Assembly (NCBI RefSeq): GCF_947500605.1
Contig: NZ_CANMSJ010000012.1
Span: 37,842 to 101,841 of the forward strand
Reading direction: 5' to 3'
DNA: 64,000 nucleotides
Source of the DNA: an uncultured Lacinutrix sp.
GTDB taxonomy: Bacteria; Bacteroidota; Bacteroidia; Flavobacteriales; Flavobacteriaceae
The notes under the pieces are model-generated. The model was given only the letters and a program-made list of their open reading frames with translations. It had not been told where the DNA came from and ran no database searches. This document shows, piece after piece, positions 7,630-16,301 of this stretch. How positions within the stretch are numbered: the stretch's first letter is position 1; the number at the start of each line of letters is the position of its first letter. The position numbers were made by a program, and so were the translations under genes.

Positions 7630-7731
7630 TTAACAGTTACAGTTAGTACATGTACAATTATCGCAAGTACAATTAGTACAGTTTCCTTTAGAGCAACCTT
7701 CGCAGTTGCAAGTACATTCTATATTTTTCAT
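7630..7731 (-). CDS. Metallothionein-like cysteine-rich peptide, 33 aa
   Basis: An uninterrupted reading frame of 33 codons from ATG 7731 to TAA 7630-7632. Eleven of the 33 residues are cysteine (positions 6, 8, 10, 13, 18, 21, 23, 26, 28, 31, 33), mostly as CxC and CxxC with Asn/Thr between, for example CTCNCEGC and NCTCDNCTCTNCNC. There is no signal peptide, so it is probably cytosolic. This composition is that of a metal-thiolate cluster peptide. It is not close to a metallothionein I can name. It precedes sigZ, whose own tail has four cysteines. No TAnnTTTG box occurs in the 95 nt upstream, so an alternative sigma factor may read it. Confidence 0.7.
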   Translation of the reverse strand: MKNIECTCNCEGCSKGNCTNCTCDNCTCTNCNC

Positions 7732-7826
7732 GGTATCTAATTTTAAAGTTCATATAATAGACGCAGCATGTTTTAAAAAGATGCATTTATATCTGCTTTT
7801 ATTTTAAAATGGCTTAAAATAAAATA

Positions 7827-8300
7827 TTAACTCACCAAAACTATGGCTTCATGAGAGATTGGAAAATTACAGGAGTTCGCTATAAAACATAAACTATTTG
7901 CTTTTTCATGCAAGCTAAGTGCTAACGTTTTTTGTTTAGCGTCTTTTATAGTTACTACAGGTTTTAATCTTACCATTTTAAAACTACCACTTCCTGTAGC
8001 TTCAACTTCTAAATCGCCTTCTGCAGTATCTGTATAACTTAAAACCTCTATGTTATTTTGAGTACAAACGTATAAGTAAGACATCATGTGGCAAGATGCT
8101 AAAGCAGACAATAATAAATCTTCAGGATTGTATAATGTATCGTCTCCTCTAAATACTTTTGCTGCAGACACTTGTAATGGAGTTACTTTATTAGCAATTG
8201 TAACGCTATGGTTTCTGCTAAAAGTTCTTGGATTCTGAGTGCTTTCTCCTTCGTTTATTGTCCAGTTTACTTTTGCTTTAAAGGTGTGATTTATAGACAT
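7827..8300 (-). CDS. OsmC family peroxiredoxin-like protein
   Basis: A 157-residue OsmC/Ohr-fold protein. Members reduce organic hydroperoxides with a two-cysteine centre in the cytoplasm. Here Cys70 sits in the helix LSALASCHMMSY after the conserved Glu60 (NPEDLL), and Cys138 is in the second helix (HEKANSLCFIANS); both fit the catalytic pair. The C-terminal sequence NFPISHEAIV is typical of the OsmC-like subgroup annotated in Bacteroidota. It lies between icmF and the metallothionein/sigZ genes on the same strand, 95 nt upstream of the peptide gene, suggesting a shared redox or metal-stress context. Confidence 0.88.
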   Translation of the reverse strand: MSINHTFKAKVNWTINEGESTQNPRTFSRNHSVTIANKVTPLQVSAAKVFRGDDTLYNPEDLLLSALASCHMMSYLYVCTQNNIEVLSYTDTAEGDLEVEATGSGSFKMVRLKPVVTIKDAKQKTLALSLHEKANSLCFIANSCNFPISHEAIVLVS

Positions 8301-8320
8301 ATTATTTTAGTTTTTTGATG

Positions 8321-8353
8321 TAAAAAAAGCGTTTCAAAATAGAAACGCTTTTT
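8321..8353 (-). terminator. Rho-independent terminator (leftward)
   Basis: Arms AAAAAGCGTTTC (from 8325) and GAAACGCTTTTT (8342-8353) with a 6-nt loop. The A run at 8322-8329 gives a U tract on the minus strand. It separates the icmF transcript from osmC. Confidence 0.8.
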
Positions 8354-8410
8354 GTTTAATTTATTGAGATTCTTTTTTAAGATTCTTTAAACTATGTTTA
8401 GGTATTTTCA

Positions 8411-8539
8411 ATCAAAATATATTTTGATTTCAATAATGCTCTGAATGACACAAACGACTCTCTTAAAAGTTAATCGTTTTATGAGATCCCAAAATAAATT
8501 TGGGATAAGCCATCCTCTCACTTTTCGTAAAAACGAAAA
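8411..8539. repeat. Cluster of three short palindromes in the icmF 3' region
   Basis: Three separate inverted repeats occur in about 130 nt: ATCAAAATATATTTTGAT (8411-8428), ATCCCAAA/TTTGGGAT (8486-8506), and TTTTCGT/ACGAAAA (8522-8539). They lie in the region between the icmF stop and its terminator and could be RNA-stabilising or terminating hairpins. No gene is seen in 8301-8551. Confidence 0.5.
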
Positions 8540-8551
8540 ATGGTTCTCTGC

Positions 8552-11500
8552 TTACATGTTACGTCTATACTGTCCTCCAACTTCAAATAACGAAGCTGTA
8601 ATTTCACCTAAACTACACACTTTACAAACTTCCATTAATGCTTCAAATATATTTTCGTTGTTAATTGCCTTTACTTGAAGGTCTTTTAACATCGCTTTTG
8701 TATCGTTAGCTTTATGTAAGTTTTCTAGTGTTTTAATCTGGAATTGCTTTTCCTCTTCTGTAGCTCTAATAACTTCTTTTGGCACAACTGTTGGTGAACC
8801 TTTAGAACTTAAAAAAGTATTTACACCAATAATAGGAAACTCTCCATTATGTTTTAAAGTCTCGTAATACAGGCTTTCTTCTTGTATTTTAGAACGTTGG
8901 TACATAGTTTCCATTGCACCTAAAACGCCACCTCTTTCGGTAATACGATCGAATTCTTTTAATACAGCATCCTCTACTAAATCGGTTAACTCTTCAATAA
9001 TAAAAGAACCTTGTATTGGGTTTTCGTTTTTAGCTAATCCTAACTCCTTGTTTATAATTAACTGAATTGCCATTGCACGACGTACAGACTCTTCCGTAGG
9101 TGTAGTAATAGCTTCATCGTAAGCATTTGTATGTAACGAGTTACAGTTATCGTAAATAGCGTATAATGCTTGAAGCGTTGTACGTATATCGTTAAAATCA
9201 ATTTCCTGAGCATGTAAACTTCTACCAGAGGTTTGGATGTGGTATTTCAACATTTGTGCTCTTGAGTTTGCTCCATATTTATGCTTTAATGCTTTAGACC
9301 AAATCTTTCTAGCCACACGACCAATTACAGAATATTCTGGATCGATACCATTAGAGAAAAAGAACGATAAATTTGGACCAAATTTATTGATGTCCATGCC
9401 ACGACTTAAATAATATTCCACGTAAGTGAAACCATTAGATAACGTTAATGCTAACTGTGTAATTGGGTTTGCTCCTGCTTCGGCAATATGATATCCAGAA
9501 ATAGATACCGAGTAAAAGTTACGCACATTGTTGTCGATAAAATACTCTTGCACATCTCCCATTAAACGCAATGCAAATTCTGTAGAGAAAATACATGTGT
9601 TTTGCGCTTGATCTTCTTTTAAAATATCGGCTTGTACAGTTCCTCTAACTTGAGCAATTGTATTTGTTTTTATTTCTGCATAAACGTCTGTTGGTAATAC
9701 TTGATCTCCAGTAACACCTAATAACATTAAACCTAAACCATTGTTTCCTTCTGGCAATTCTCCGTTATAAGATGGACGTTCTTTGTCTTTATATAGTTTA
9801 GCAATTTTTGCTTCTACTTCTTTTTCTAAACCATTTTCTTTAATGTAAAACTCACATTGTTGGTCTATGGCAGCATTCATAAAGAAACCTAATAACATAG
9901 GAGCAGGACCATTAATTGTCATACTTACAGATGTCATTGCACTTGCTAAATCGAAACCAGAATACAGTTTTTTAGCATCGTCTAAACAACAAATACTAAC
10001 ACCTGCATTACCAATTTTACCGTAAATATCCGGACGTAAATCTGGATCGTTACCATATAGCGTTACACTATCGAAAGCTGTAGATAAACGTTTTGCTGGT
10101 AAACCTGCACTTACATAGTGAAAACGTCTGTTAGTACGTTCTGGTCCACCTTCTCCTGCAAACATACGTGCTGGATCTTCTCCTGTACGTTTAAAAGGAT
10201 ATAATCCTGATGTGTATGGAAATTCGCCAGGTACATTTTCTTGTAAACACCATTTTAAAATATCTCCCCAAGCTTTGTACTTTGGTAAAGCTACCTTAGG
10301 AATATCACTTTGTGATAATGACTTTGTATGCGTTTCTATTTTTATTTCCTTATCTCTTACTTTAAAAGTGTAGATAGGATTTTTATATTTATTTACTTTC
10401 TCGTCCCAACCTGTAATAACTTCCCAATTGTAAGGATCTAAGTTTAATTTTACACGATCGAATTCTGAAACCAATAATCTAACAAAATCTTTGTTGTCTT
10501 CTGTTGCTGTAACAGATTCTGAAGCTATACCAGCTTTATCTAATTCTGGTTTTGCATCTAAAACAGATTCTAATGTTTTATAAATACCGTATAATTTCTG
10601 TGCAACCTCAACTTGAGTTGAAGCCGTTTTATCGTAAGCACGATTACTCTCTGCTATTTCAGATAAGTAACGTGTTCTACTTGGTGGGATAACAAAAATC
10701 TTTTCGCTCATTTCTTCTGAAATCTCGAAAGTAGATTTTAAAACACTATCGGTTTTCTCAACCAATTTATCCATTATCGCTTTGTAAAGCGTATTCATTC
10801 CAGGATCGTTAAATTGAGACGCTATCGTTCCAAAAACAGGCAAATCATCTTGATGAACATCCCAAAGATGATTATTACGCATGTATTGTTTTTTAACATC
10901 GCGTAAAGCATCTAAAGAACCACGTTTATCGAATTTATTAATGGCAACTAAATCTGCAAAATCAAGCATGTCGATTTTCTCAAGTTGTGTTGCTGCACCA
11001 AATTCTGGAGTCATAACGTATAAAGCAACATCACTGTGCTCCATAATCTCAGTATCGGATTGCCCAATACCAGAAGTTTCAAGTATAATTAAATCGTATT
11101 CTGCAGCTTTTAAAACCTGTACTGCTTCGTTTACATACTTAGATAATGCTAAATTACTTTGACGTGTAGCCAAACTACGCATATAGACTCTTGGAGAGTT
11201 AATAGCGTTCATTCTAATTCTATCTCCTAAAAGTGCTCCTCCTGTTTTACGTTTAGATGGATCTACAGATACTAAACCAACCGTTTTTTCTGGAAAATCT
11301 ATAAGAAAACGTCTTACTAATTCATCTACTAATGACGATTTACCTGAACCTCCTGTTCCTGTAATACCTAAAACAGGTGTTTTAGATTTTTTATTTTTAG
11401 CATGAATTTTATCTAAAGCATCTTTGGCAACTTCTGGAAAGTTTTCTGCCGAAGAAATAACTCTAGCTATTGCTTTTGGGTTTTTAGTATGAAGCATTTC

Positions 11501-11965
11501 TACTTCGTTACTTAATTTGTCTCCAATTGCAAAATCTGATTGTTTAACCAAATCGTTAATCATACCCTGTAATCCCATTTCACGACCATCGTCTGGTGAG
11601 TAAATACGAGAAATACCGTAATCCATTAATTCTTTAATTTCTGAAGGTAAAATTACACCTCCTCCTCCTCCGAAGATTTTAATATGTTCTGCACCTCTTT
11701 CTTTTAAAAGATCGTACATGTATTTAAAATACTCATTATGTCCACCTTGATAAGACGTTAAGCAAATAGCATTTGCATCTTCTTGAATGGCAGTGTTTAC
11801 TACTTCGTCAACACTTCTATCGTGTCCTAAGTGAATAACCTCAACTCCAGTAGATTGGATAATACGTCGCATAATATTTATGGAGGCATCGTGCCCATCG
11901 AATAAGGCTGCTGCTGTTACAATTCTAACTTTATATTTTGGTTTGTATGGTGTTGCTTGTATCAT
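8552..11965 (-). CDS. icmF: Fused isobutyryl-CoA mutase IcmF
   Basis: An 1137-residue adenosylcobalamin-dependent fusion enzyme that interconverts isobutyryl-CoA and n-butyryl-CoA. Domains in order: B12-binding (about 10-140; the cobalt-ligand loop DGHDASI has His25); MeaI-type G3E chaperone GTPase (about 195-410; P-loop GTGGSGKSS at 203-211 and NKFD at 343-346); and the TIM-barrel mutase (from about 580). Phe615 (NRRFH) and Gln788 (EDQAQNT) occupy places where methylmalonyl-CoA mutase has Tyr and Arg, which marks it as IcmF rather than MCM. It is a single-gene unit with its own terminator and is divergent from purU. In annotation it is often called methylmalonyl-CoA mutase. Confidence 0.93.
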   Translation of the reverse strand: MIQATPYKPKYKVRIVTAAALFDGHDASINIMRRIIQSTGVEVIHLGHDRSVDEVVNTAIQEDANAICLTSYQGGHNEYFKYMYDLLKERGAEHIKIFGGGGGVILPSEIKELMDYGISRIYSPDDGREMGLQGMINDLVKQSDFAIGDKLSNEVEMLHTKNPKAIARVISSAENFPEVAKDALDKIHAKNKKSKTPVLGITGTGGSGKSSLVDELVRRFLIDFPEKTVGLVSVDPSKRKTGGALLGDRIRMNAINSPRVYMRSLATRQSNLALSKYVNEAVQVLKAAEYDLIILETSGIGQSDTEIMEHSDVALYVMTPEFGAATQLEKIDMLDFADLVAINKFDKRGSLDALRDVKKQYMRNNHLWDVHQDDLPVFGTIASQFNDPGMNTLYKAIMDKLVEKTDSVLKSTFEISEEMSEKIFVIPPSRTRYLSEIAESNRAYDKTASTQVEVAQKLYGIYKTLESVLDAKPELDKAGIASESVTATEDNKDFVRLLVSEFDRVKLNLDPYNWEVITGWDEKVNKYKNPIYTFKVRDKEIKIETHTKSLSQSDIPKVALPKYKAWGDILKWCLQENVPGEFPYTSGLYPFKRTGEDPARMFAGEGGPERTNRRFHYVSAGLPAKRLSTAFDSVTLYGNDPDLRPDIYGKIGNAGVSICCLDDAKKLYSGFDLASAMTSVSMTINGPAPMLLGFFMNAAIDQQCEFYIKENGLEKEVEAKIAKLYKDKERPSYNGELPEGNNGLGLMLLGVTGDQVLPTDVYAEIKTNTIAQVRGTVQADILKEDQAQNTCIFSTEFALRLMGDVQEYFIDNNVRNFYSVSISGYHIAEAGANPITQLALTLSNGFTYVEYYLSRGMDINKFGPNLSFFFSNGIDPEYSVIGRVARKIWSKALKHKYGANSRAQMLKYHIQTSGRSLHAQEIDFNDIRTTLQALYAIYDNCNSLHTNAYDEAITTPTEESVRRAMAIQLIINKELGLAKNENPIQGSFIIEELTDLVEDAVLKEFDRITERGGVLGAMETMYQRSKIQEESLYYETLKHNGEFPIIGVNTFLSSKGSPTVVPKEVIRATEEEKQFQIKTLENLHKANDTKAMLKDLQVKAINNENIFEALMEVCKVCSLGEITASLFEVGGQYRRNM

Positions 11966-12113
11966 TCGGAAAAAATAATCTGATTTAAGCGTGCAATTTA
12001 CGGAATAATCAAAAAATTTGCTCTAAAAACTACAATTATCTAAAAGTTTTAGTGAATAAAATTACTCAGCCCAATTTATAGTACTTTAGTAATGCTATTA
12101 ACACTCAGTTTTT

Positions 12114-12161
12114 CGCTTTAGCGGAATTATATACAGGTGAAAAATTAACGCTTTCGCGGAA
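12114..12161. repeat. Two copies of a 13-bp CGCTTTCGCGGAA-type repeat
   Basis: CGCTTTAGCGGAA (12114-12126) and CGCTTTCGCGGAA (12149-12161) lie 22 nt apart just upstream of purU. The second is an exact inverse match to 40005-40017. It is a short partial palindrome typical of dispersed flavobacterial intergenic repeats. Confidence 0.5.
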
Positions 12162-12167
12162 ACAAAA

Positions 12168-13016
12168 ATGAAAAAAATCACATTACAAATACATTGCAAA
12201 GACCAATCTGGAATTATTGCTACAGTTACTAATTTTATCGCCAACAATAATGGAAACATTGTTTACATAGACCAACATGTAGATAGAGAACAAGATATTT
12301 TCTTTATGCGTCTAGAAAGTGAATTTACTTCTTTTTCTATGGAAGCCTTTAAACTTAGCTTTAAAACGGAGTTAGCCGAAAGATTTAACATGAAGTGGCG
12401 TATTTATAATGATGAGGAAAAACCTAAAATGGCACTATTTGTTTCTAAATACGACCATTGTTTGTACGACCTTTTAGGTCGCTATAACTCTGGTGAACTT
12501 AATTTAGAAATTCCGTTTATTATTAGTAATCACAATACATTAAAACCTATTGCAGATAGTTTTAATATTCCGTTTTATCATATTCCTGTAACAAAAGACA
12601 CTAAAGCTGAAGCCGAAGCACAGCAATTAAAATTATGCGATGCTCATGGTATCGATTTTATTGTTTTAGCACGTTACATGCAAATTGTGTCTAGCAAAAT
12701 TATTAATAAGTTTCCTAATAAGGTTATCAATATTCACCATTCGTTTTTACCTGCTTTTGTTGGAGCAAAGCCTTACCACTCGGCTTATAAACGTGGTGTA
12801 AAAATTATTGGAGCAACTAGCCATTATGTAACCGAGGAATTGGATGCAGGACCAATTATAGAACAAGATGTAGAGCGTATTTCTCACACTTATACTATTG
12901 AAGATTTAATAGCAAAAGGTCGAGACTTAGAGCGTGTTGTTTTAGCTAATGCTATTAAATTACACATAAAACGTAAGGTAATGGTGTTTAATAATAAAAC
13001 CGTTATTTTCTCATAA
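12168..13016 (+). CDS. purU: Formyltetrahydrofolate deformylase PurU
   Basis: A 282-residue enzyme that hydrolyses 10-formyl-tetrahydrofolate to formate and tetrahydrofolate, balancing one-carbon pools and feeding formate to purine synthesis. Residues 1-80 form an ACT regulatory domain (HCKDQSGIIATVTNFI), and 88-280 a formyl-transferase domain. The catalytic set is visible: Asn188, His190, Ser192 in NIHHSFLPAF and Asp226 in EELDAGPIIEQD. Length is normal. It is divergent from icmF. Directly downstream lies an intergenic repeat in opposite orientation. Confidence 0.95.
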   Translation: MKKITLQIHCKDQSGIIATVTNFIANNNGNIVYIDQHVDREQDIFFMRLESEFTSFSMEAFKLSFKTELAERFNMKWRIYNDEEKPKMALFVSKYDHCLYDLLGRYNSGELNLEIPFIISNHNTLKPIADSFNIPFYHIPVTKDTKAEAEAQQLKLCDAHGIDFIVLARYMQIVSSKIINKFPNKVINIHHSFLPAFVGAKPYHSAYKRGVKIIGATSHYVTEELDAGPIIEQDVERISHTYTIEDLIAKGRDLERVVLANAIKLHIKRKVMVFNNKTVIFS

Positions 13017-13025
13017 CAGTGATTT

Positions 13026-13100
13026 TGCAAAAGCGGTTGCAGTGGCATCCTTTTTTTTGCTGCCATATATGGCAAAAAAAAGATATAACGGAAAACGCGA
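13026..13100 (-). repeat. Bipartite intergenic repeat, copy 1 (short, minus strand)
   Basis: Read on the minus strand it contains CGCGTTTTCCGTTATATC at one end and AAAAGGATGCCACTGCAACC at the other, separated by a small hairpin with TGCCATATATGGCA. The same two end blocks recur at 49799-49955 and 60045-60214 in plus orientation. This copy lacks the outer GGCGTTACC block. No gene is present. Confidence 0.65.
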
Positions 13101-13190
13101 TGTTTTTTTAAAGCTGTGGAGCTTGCGGAATAGTTTTAACAAAATATTTGCTCTAATAATTATTACCTTTACCACTTAAAATAACAAAAG

Positions 13191-13895
13191 ATGAAAAAAT
13201 TTATTGCCCTTTTATTAGTATTAAATTTATCTGCTTGTGCAGAATTACAACAAGTTGTAAGTCAATTACCTCAAGGTACTGGTGCTATTTCTCAATTAGA
13301 TATTGGTAACGGATTACGCGAAGCTCTTGATCTTGGAATAGATAAACAAGTAAGTAAATTAACGTCTACGGATGGTTTTTTTAAGAACGATTTGGTAAAA
13401 ATATTATTACCTGCAGAGTTACAAAAAGTAGATAAAGCATTACGTGATATTGGACTTAGCAGCTTGGCAGACGAAGGTTTAAAAGTATTAAACCGTGCAG
13501 CAGAAGATGCTGTTGGAGAGGCAACACCTATATTTGTTGATGCAGTTAAAGACATCACTTTTAACGATGCTAAAAACATTTTATTAGGAGATAAAGATGC
13601 AGCAACACAGTACTTAAACGGAAAAACACAAACAGCTTTATATGCTAAATTTAATCCTGTAATTAAAAATAGTTTTGCTAAGGTTGGTGCAGATCAAATT
13701 TGGTCTAACTTAATAAATAAGTATAACACAATACCTTTTACTAGTGATGTAAATCCTGATTTAACAGATTACGTTACTACTGAAGCTTTAAAAGGTGTTT
13801 ATAAAATGATTGCTGTTGAAGAACTAGAAATTAGAGAAAAAGCATCGTCTAGAACAACTGCATTATTACAGAAAGTTTTTGCTCTACAGGATTAA
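13191..13895 (+). CDS. DUF4197 lipoprotein
   Basis: A 234-residue predicted lipoprotein (LNLSAC lipobox, Cys16) with an otherwise mostly helical domain. It matches DUF4197: an early LDIGNGLREALDLGIDKQVSKL helix, LLPAELQKVDKALRDIG in the middle, DAKNILLGDKDAATQYL, and the closing VTTEALKGVYKMIAVEE helix. These proteins are widespread in Bacteroidota and Proteobacteria and probably sit in the periplasm on the outer membrane. No enzymatic function is known. It appears monocistronic. Confidence 0.8.
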   Translation: MKKFIALLLVLNLSACAELQQVVSQLPQGTGAISQLDIGNGLREALDLGIDKQVSKLTSTDGFFKNDLVKILLPAELQKVDKALRDIGLSSLADEGLKVLNRAAEDAVGEATPIFVDAVKDITFNDAKNILLGDKDAATQYLNGKTQTALYAKFNPVIKNSFAKVGADQIWSNLINKYNTIPFTSDVNPDLTDYVTTEALKGVYKMIAVEELEIREKASSRTTALLQKVFALQD

Positions 13896-13936
13896 TTTAA
13901 TAAAAATATACAAATTAATAATACTAAGCTAAAGTT

Positions 13937-13973
13937 TTGGTAACATAAGCTCAAAGGGATTTCTATACTTTTG
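13937..13973 (+). promoter_or_regulatory. Promoter TTG / TACTTTTG without an obvious gene
   Basis: A TTG (13937-13939) and a full -7 match TACTTTTG (13966-13973) are separated by 26 nt, slightly longer than usual. The next reading frame begins only at 14149, beyond a terminator, so this promoter appears to serve the candidate small RNA at 13980-14067. Confidence 0.45.
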
Positions 13974-13979
13974 TACTTC

Positions 13980-14067
13980 AAGTTTTATTCTCCATAATTT
14001 ACTTGAGTTAGTTAGTTTAGTAAAAAATATTTAAAGCCAATCTAAAAATTTAGATTGGCTTTTTTTA
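13980..14067 (+). ncRNA. Candidate small RNA, about 90 nt
   Basis: A Bacteroidota-type promoter (to 13973) is followed by about 55 nt without a reading frame and then a strong intrinsic terminator (14033-14067). This promoter-plus-terminator spacing is what a free-standing sRNA looks like. The sequence contains repeated TTAG/GTTAG elements (about 14005-14021). No known RNA family is recognised; expression is untested. Confidence 0.35.
14033..14067 (+). terminator. Rho-independent terminator
   Basis: Perfect 14-bp arms AAAGCCAATCTAAA (14033-14046) and TTTAGATTGGCTTT (14049-14062) with a 2-nt gap (in practice a 4-6-nt loop) and seven Ts. It ends the candidate sRNA or the DUF4197 transcript. 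Confidence 0.85.
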
Positions 14068-14148
14068 TAATGCAATCAGCCTACAAACAACATAAGTTGC
14101 TTATTATCAATATTTAACGTATTTTTATAAGACTAAGCTCTAATTATT

Positions 14149-14346
14149 ATGAAAAAAGTAAATCTATTAGAATCTCATCATCAAAAACTGAACAGCCGGT
14201 ACCTGCAGCTAATAGAACAAGCTTATAATTTAAGAGAAACAGACCATGCGCTTAGTGACGACTCTGAGTTTAAGGCGTTAAAATTACTACACAAATTAAA
14301 CAAGATTAAGTTTCTATTTCGTGACAACCCACAGACTACACTATAA
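14149..14346 (+). CDS. Small helical protein, possibly Lacal_2735-like
   Basis: A 65-residue soluble protein predicted to be a helical hairpin: one helix around residues 8-28 (YLQLIEQAYNLRET), an SD-containing turn and a second around 40-55 (FKALKLLHKLNKI). The pattern 'EA-x-x-L-x-x-T-x-x-x-x-SD' recalls the Lacal_2735 family of small flavobacterial proteins, but the match is by eye and uncertain. It starts with a good ATG, shortly after an AT-rich leader. A second small reading frame follows at 14416. Function unknown. Confidence 0.55.
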   Translation: MKKVNLLESHHQKLNSRYLQLIEQAYNLRETDHALSDDSEFKALKLLHKLNKIKFLFRDNPQTTL

Positions 14347-14415
14347 ATTTTTATATTTTTTATTTAATCGAGATCTAAGTAAGAAAACTACTCGTATTTA
14401 TATAAAAAGAAAGAT

Positions 14416-14568
14416 ATGAATACACATTTTTGTAAAGTTGGAAAAATAAGGCCTAATTTAAATAAGTCCTATAAAATAAATGTATTAAAAGAAAAGGCTA
14501 TGCAACAGTCTTTTAAAACTGTGCTGGATAATAAAAAGCAACCTAAAGGTTTTGACGTAGCGTCTTAA
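14416..14568 (+). CDS. Possible 50-aa basic protein
   Basis: An ATG at 14416, preceded by the purine-rich AAAGAAAG, opens a 50-codon frame with codon use like its neighbours and a lysine-rich product (11 Lys). It lies 69 nt after the 65-residue gene on the same strand and overlaps the 3' end of the convergent BtuF-like gene by 26 nt. No family is recognised, and a chance frame cannot be excluded. Confidence 0.35.
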   Translation: MNTHFCKVGKIRPNLNKSYKINVLKEKAMQQSFKTVLDNKKQPKGFDVAS

Positions 14569-15334
14569 AATAATTAAATGCTTTTATAAGTCTAGAACCA
14601 TACCAGGAAAACATTTCTCCATCTACAAGAACTGTTATTGTGTGAGGAGATGCGTTGTTTATTTCTATGGCATGTTCGTTTTTAAATGGGTAAGGTTCGC
14701 TAGACAGTAATACAATTTCGGGATCACCGTTTGAGCTTAAGTTTTCTAATTCTATTTCGGGATAGCGTTCTAAGTTATTATAAACATTTTCGAATTTATT
14801 TAATTCTAATAAATGATTTATAAATGTATTATTACCTGCTACCATCCATGGTTTTCTCCATATAAAATAAGCTACTTTTAGAGTTGGCTTATCTTTTACA
14901 AAGGCTTTAAAATTGGTTAAATTAGCATTAATTTGATTTGAGATTTTTGTCGCGCTTACTTTCTTATTAAAAATTTTCCCATATTGAGTTATAAGCTCTA
15001 AACTGTCTTCTATTGTAAAAATATCTGACACGTGAGTTGTGCAGATACTTTCGCAAGCTTCTACTATCTCTTTTGTGTTTTCTTCTTTATTACAAAGAAT
15101 AATATCTGGCTTAAGTGTCTTTATTTTCTCGAGATTAATTTGCTTTGTGCCTCCAACTACTTTTTCTGTAGTTTTTAATTGAATGGGATGTATGCAAAAT
15201 TTTGTTAGACCAACTATAGCATCTTCAAGACCTAAATCGTAAAGCAGCTCGGTTTGCGATGGCACTAAGGAGACAATACGTTTTGGAGTAGTATTTACTT
15301 CTATTAGATTTCCTATTTGGTCTTTTAGTTTCAT
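14543..15334 (-). CDS. BtuF/FhuD-like helical-backbone metal receptor
   Basis: A 263-residue protein with the fold of class III periplasmic binding proteins for cobalamin, haem or siderophores: N-lobe from PKRIVSLVPSQTELLYDLGL, a long helix, and a C-lobe with KVAYFIWRKPWMVAGNNTFINHLL, a phrase typical for this family in Bacteroidota. It has no signal peptide or lipobox, and no export-worthy upstream start is present, so it may stay in the cytoplasm or be exported in another way. No ABC permease or TonB receptor is nearby. It follows pyrF by 35 nt on the same strand. Ligand uncertain. Confidence 0.75.
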   Translation of the reverse strand: MKLKDQIGNLIEVNTTPKRIVSLVPSQTELLYDLGLEDAIVGLTKFCIHPIQLKTTEKVVGGTKQINLEKIKTLKPDIILCNKEENTKEIVEACESICTTHVSDIFTIEDSLELITQYGKIFNKKVSATKISNQINANLTNFKAFVKDKPTLKVAYFIWRKPWMVAGNNTFINHLLELNKFENVYNNLERYPEIELENLSSNGDPEIVLLSSEPYPFKNEHAIEINNASPHTITVLVDGEMFSWYGSRLIKAFNYFKTLRQNL

Positions 15335-15369
15335 TACAATAGATTTAGCTTCTACCTTAAAAAGATTGG

Positions 15370-16185
15370 TTAGCTATTTAAGACAACTTCCATTTGTTGT
15401 TGCAAGTCTGCTGCCTTTGTAGCCGCTGCTTGTGCAAAGTCTTTATTGTTTGAAGCATAAATAATGCCTCTAGAAGAATTAATAAGCAAACCAACATTAT
15501 CACTCATTCCATATTTACAAACGTCTTGAAGGTTTCCACCTTGAGCGCCAACACCTGGAACTAAAAGAAAACTATTTGGAATAATTTTTCTAATCTCTGC
15601 AAAGTATTCTGCTTTTGTTGCACCAACAACATACATTAAATTTTCTGAGTTCTCCCAATTTTTAGACGTTTCTAAAACTTGTTTGTAAAGCTCTTTACCA
15701 TCTACTTGCTTTGTTTGAAAATCGAAAGCACCTTGGTTAGACGTTAATGCTAACATTATAGTATGCTTATCTTTAAAAGCTAAGAAAGGCTCTACTGAGT
15801 CTTTTCCCATATATGGTGCTACAGTAACACTGTCGAACGCTAAGTCTTCGAAAAAGGCTTTTGCATACATAGTACTTGTATTACCAATGTCTCCACGTTT
15901 TGCATCTGCAATTGTAAAAATTTCAGGATGGTTTTTATTTAAGTATTTTATTGTTTTTTCTAAAGCTTGCCAACCTTTAATTCCATAAGCTTCGTAAAAG
16001 GCAGTGTTTGGTTTATAAGCTACACACAAATGATGTGTTGCATCTATAATTGCTTTGTTGAATTCGAAAATAGGATCTTCTAATTCTAATAAATGCTTTG
16101 GAATTTTATTTAAATCAACGTCTAACCCTATACATAAGAAAGAGTTCTTTTTTTTAATTTGTGTTGTTAGTTGCTGTGTTGTCAT
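15370..16185 (-). CDS. pyrF: Orotidine 5'-phosphate decarboxylase
   Basis: A 271-residue enzyme for the last step of UMP synthesis. It belongs to the longer type 2 (subfamily 2) form. The active-site tetrad is contained in [11 protein letters not shown] (residues 93-103; Asp94, Lys96, Asp99), preceded by CIGLDVD (18-24) and followed by [14 protein letters not shown] and [11 protein letters not shown] phosphate-binding segments. It lies downstream of prfA and upstream of the BtuF-like gene on one strand; a terminator between prfA and pyrF means pyrF probably has its own promoter or depends on readthrough. Confidence 0.95.
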   Translation of the reverse strand: MTTQQLTTQIKKKNSFLCIGLDVDLNKIPKHLLELEDPIFEFNKAIIDATHHLCVAYKPNTAFYEAYGIKGWQALEKTIKYLNKNHPEIFTIADAKRGDIGNTSTMYAKAFFEDLAFDSVTVAPYMGKDSVEPFLAFKDKHTIMLALTSNQGAFDFQTKQVDGKELYKQVLETSKNWENSENLMYVVGATKAEYFAEIRKIIPNSFLLVPGVGAQGGNLQDVCKYGMSDNVGLLINSSRGIIYASNNKDFAQAAATKAADLQQQMEVVLNS

Positions 16186-16270
16186 GCCTTAAAAATGTGA
16201 GTTCCACATCATACTGCAACAAATGTTGCTCTTATGTGTGGTGTAACAAAATAGTTTAATTTTTATATAA

Positions 16271-16297
16271 TAAAAAAGCCTCTAAAAAAGAGGCTTT
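16271..16297 (-). terminator. Terminator downstream of prfA
   Basis: Arms AAAGCCTCT (16275-16283) and AGAGGCTTT (16289-16297); the A run at 16272-16277 provides the U tract for the leftward transcript. Confidence 0.8.
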
Positions 16298-16301
16298 AAA
16301 T

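Noticed and set aside
15335..15369. Cobalamin riboswitch before the BtuF-like gene
   Set aside because: Only 34 nt separate it from pyrF, far too short, and no B12-box is seen.
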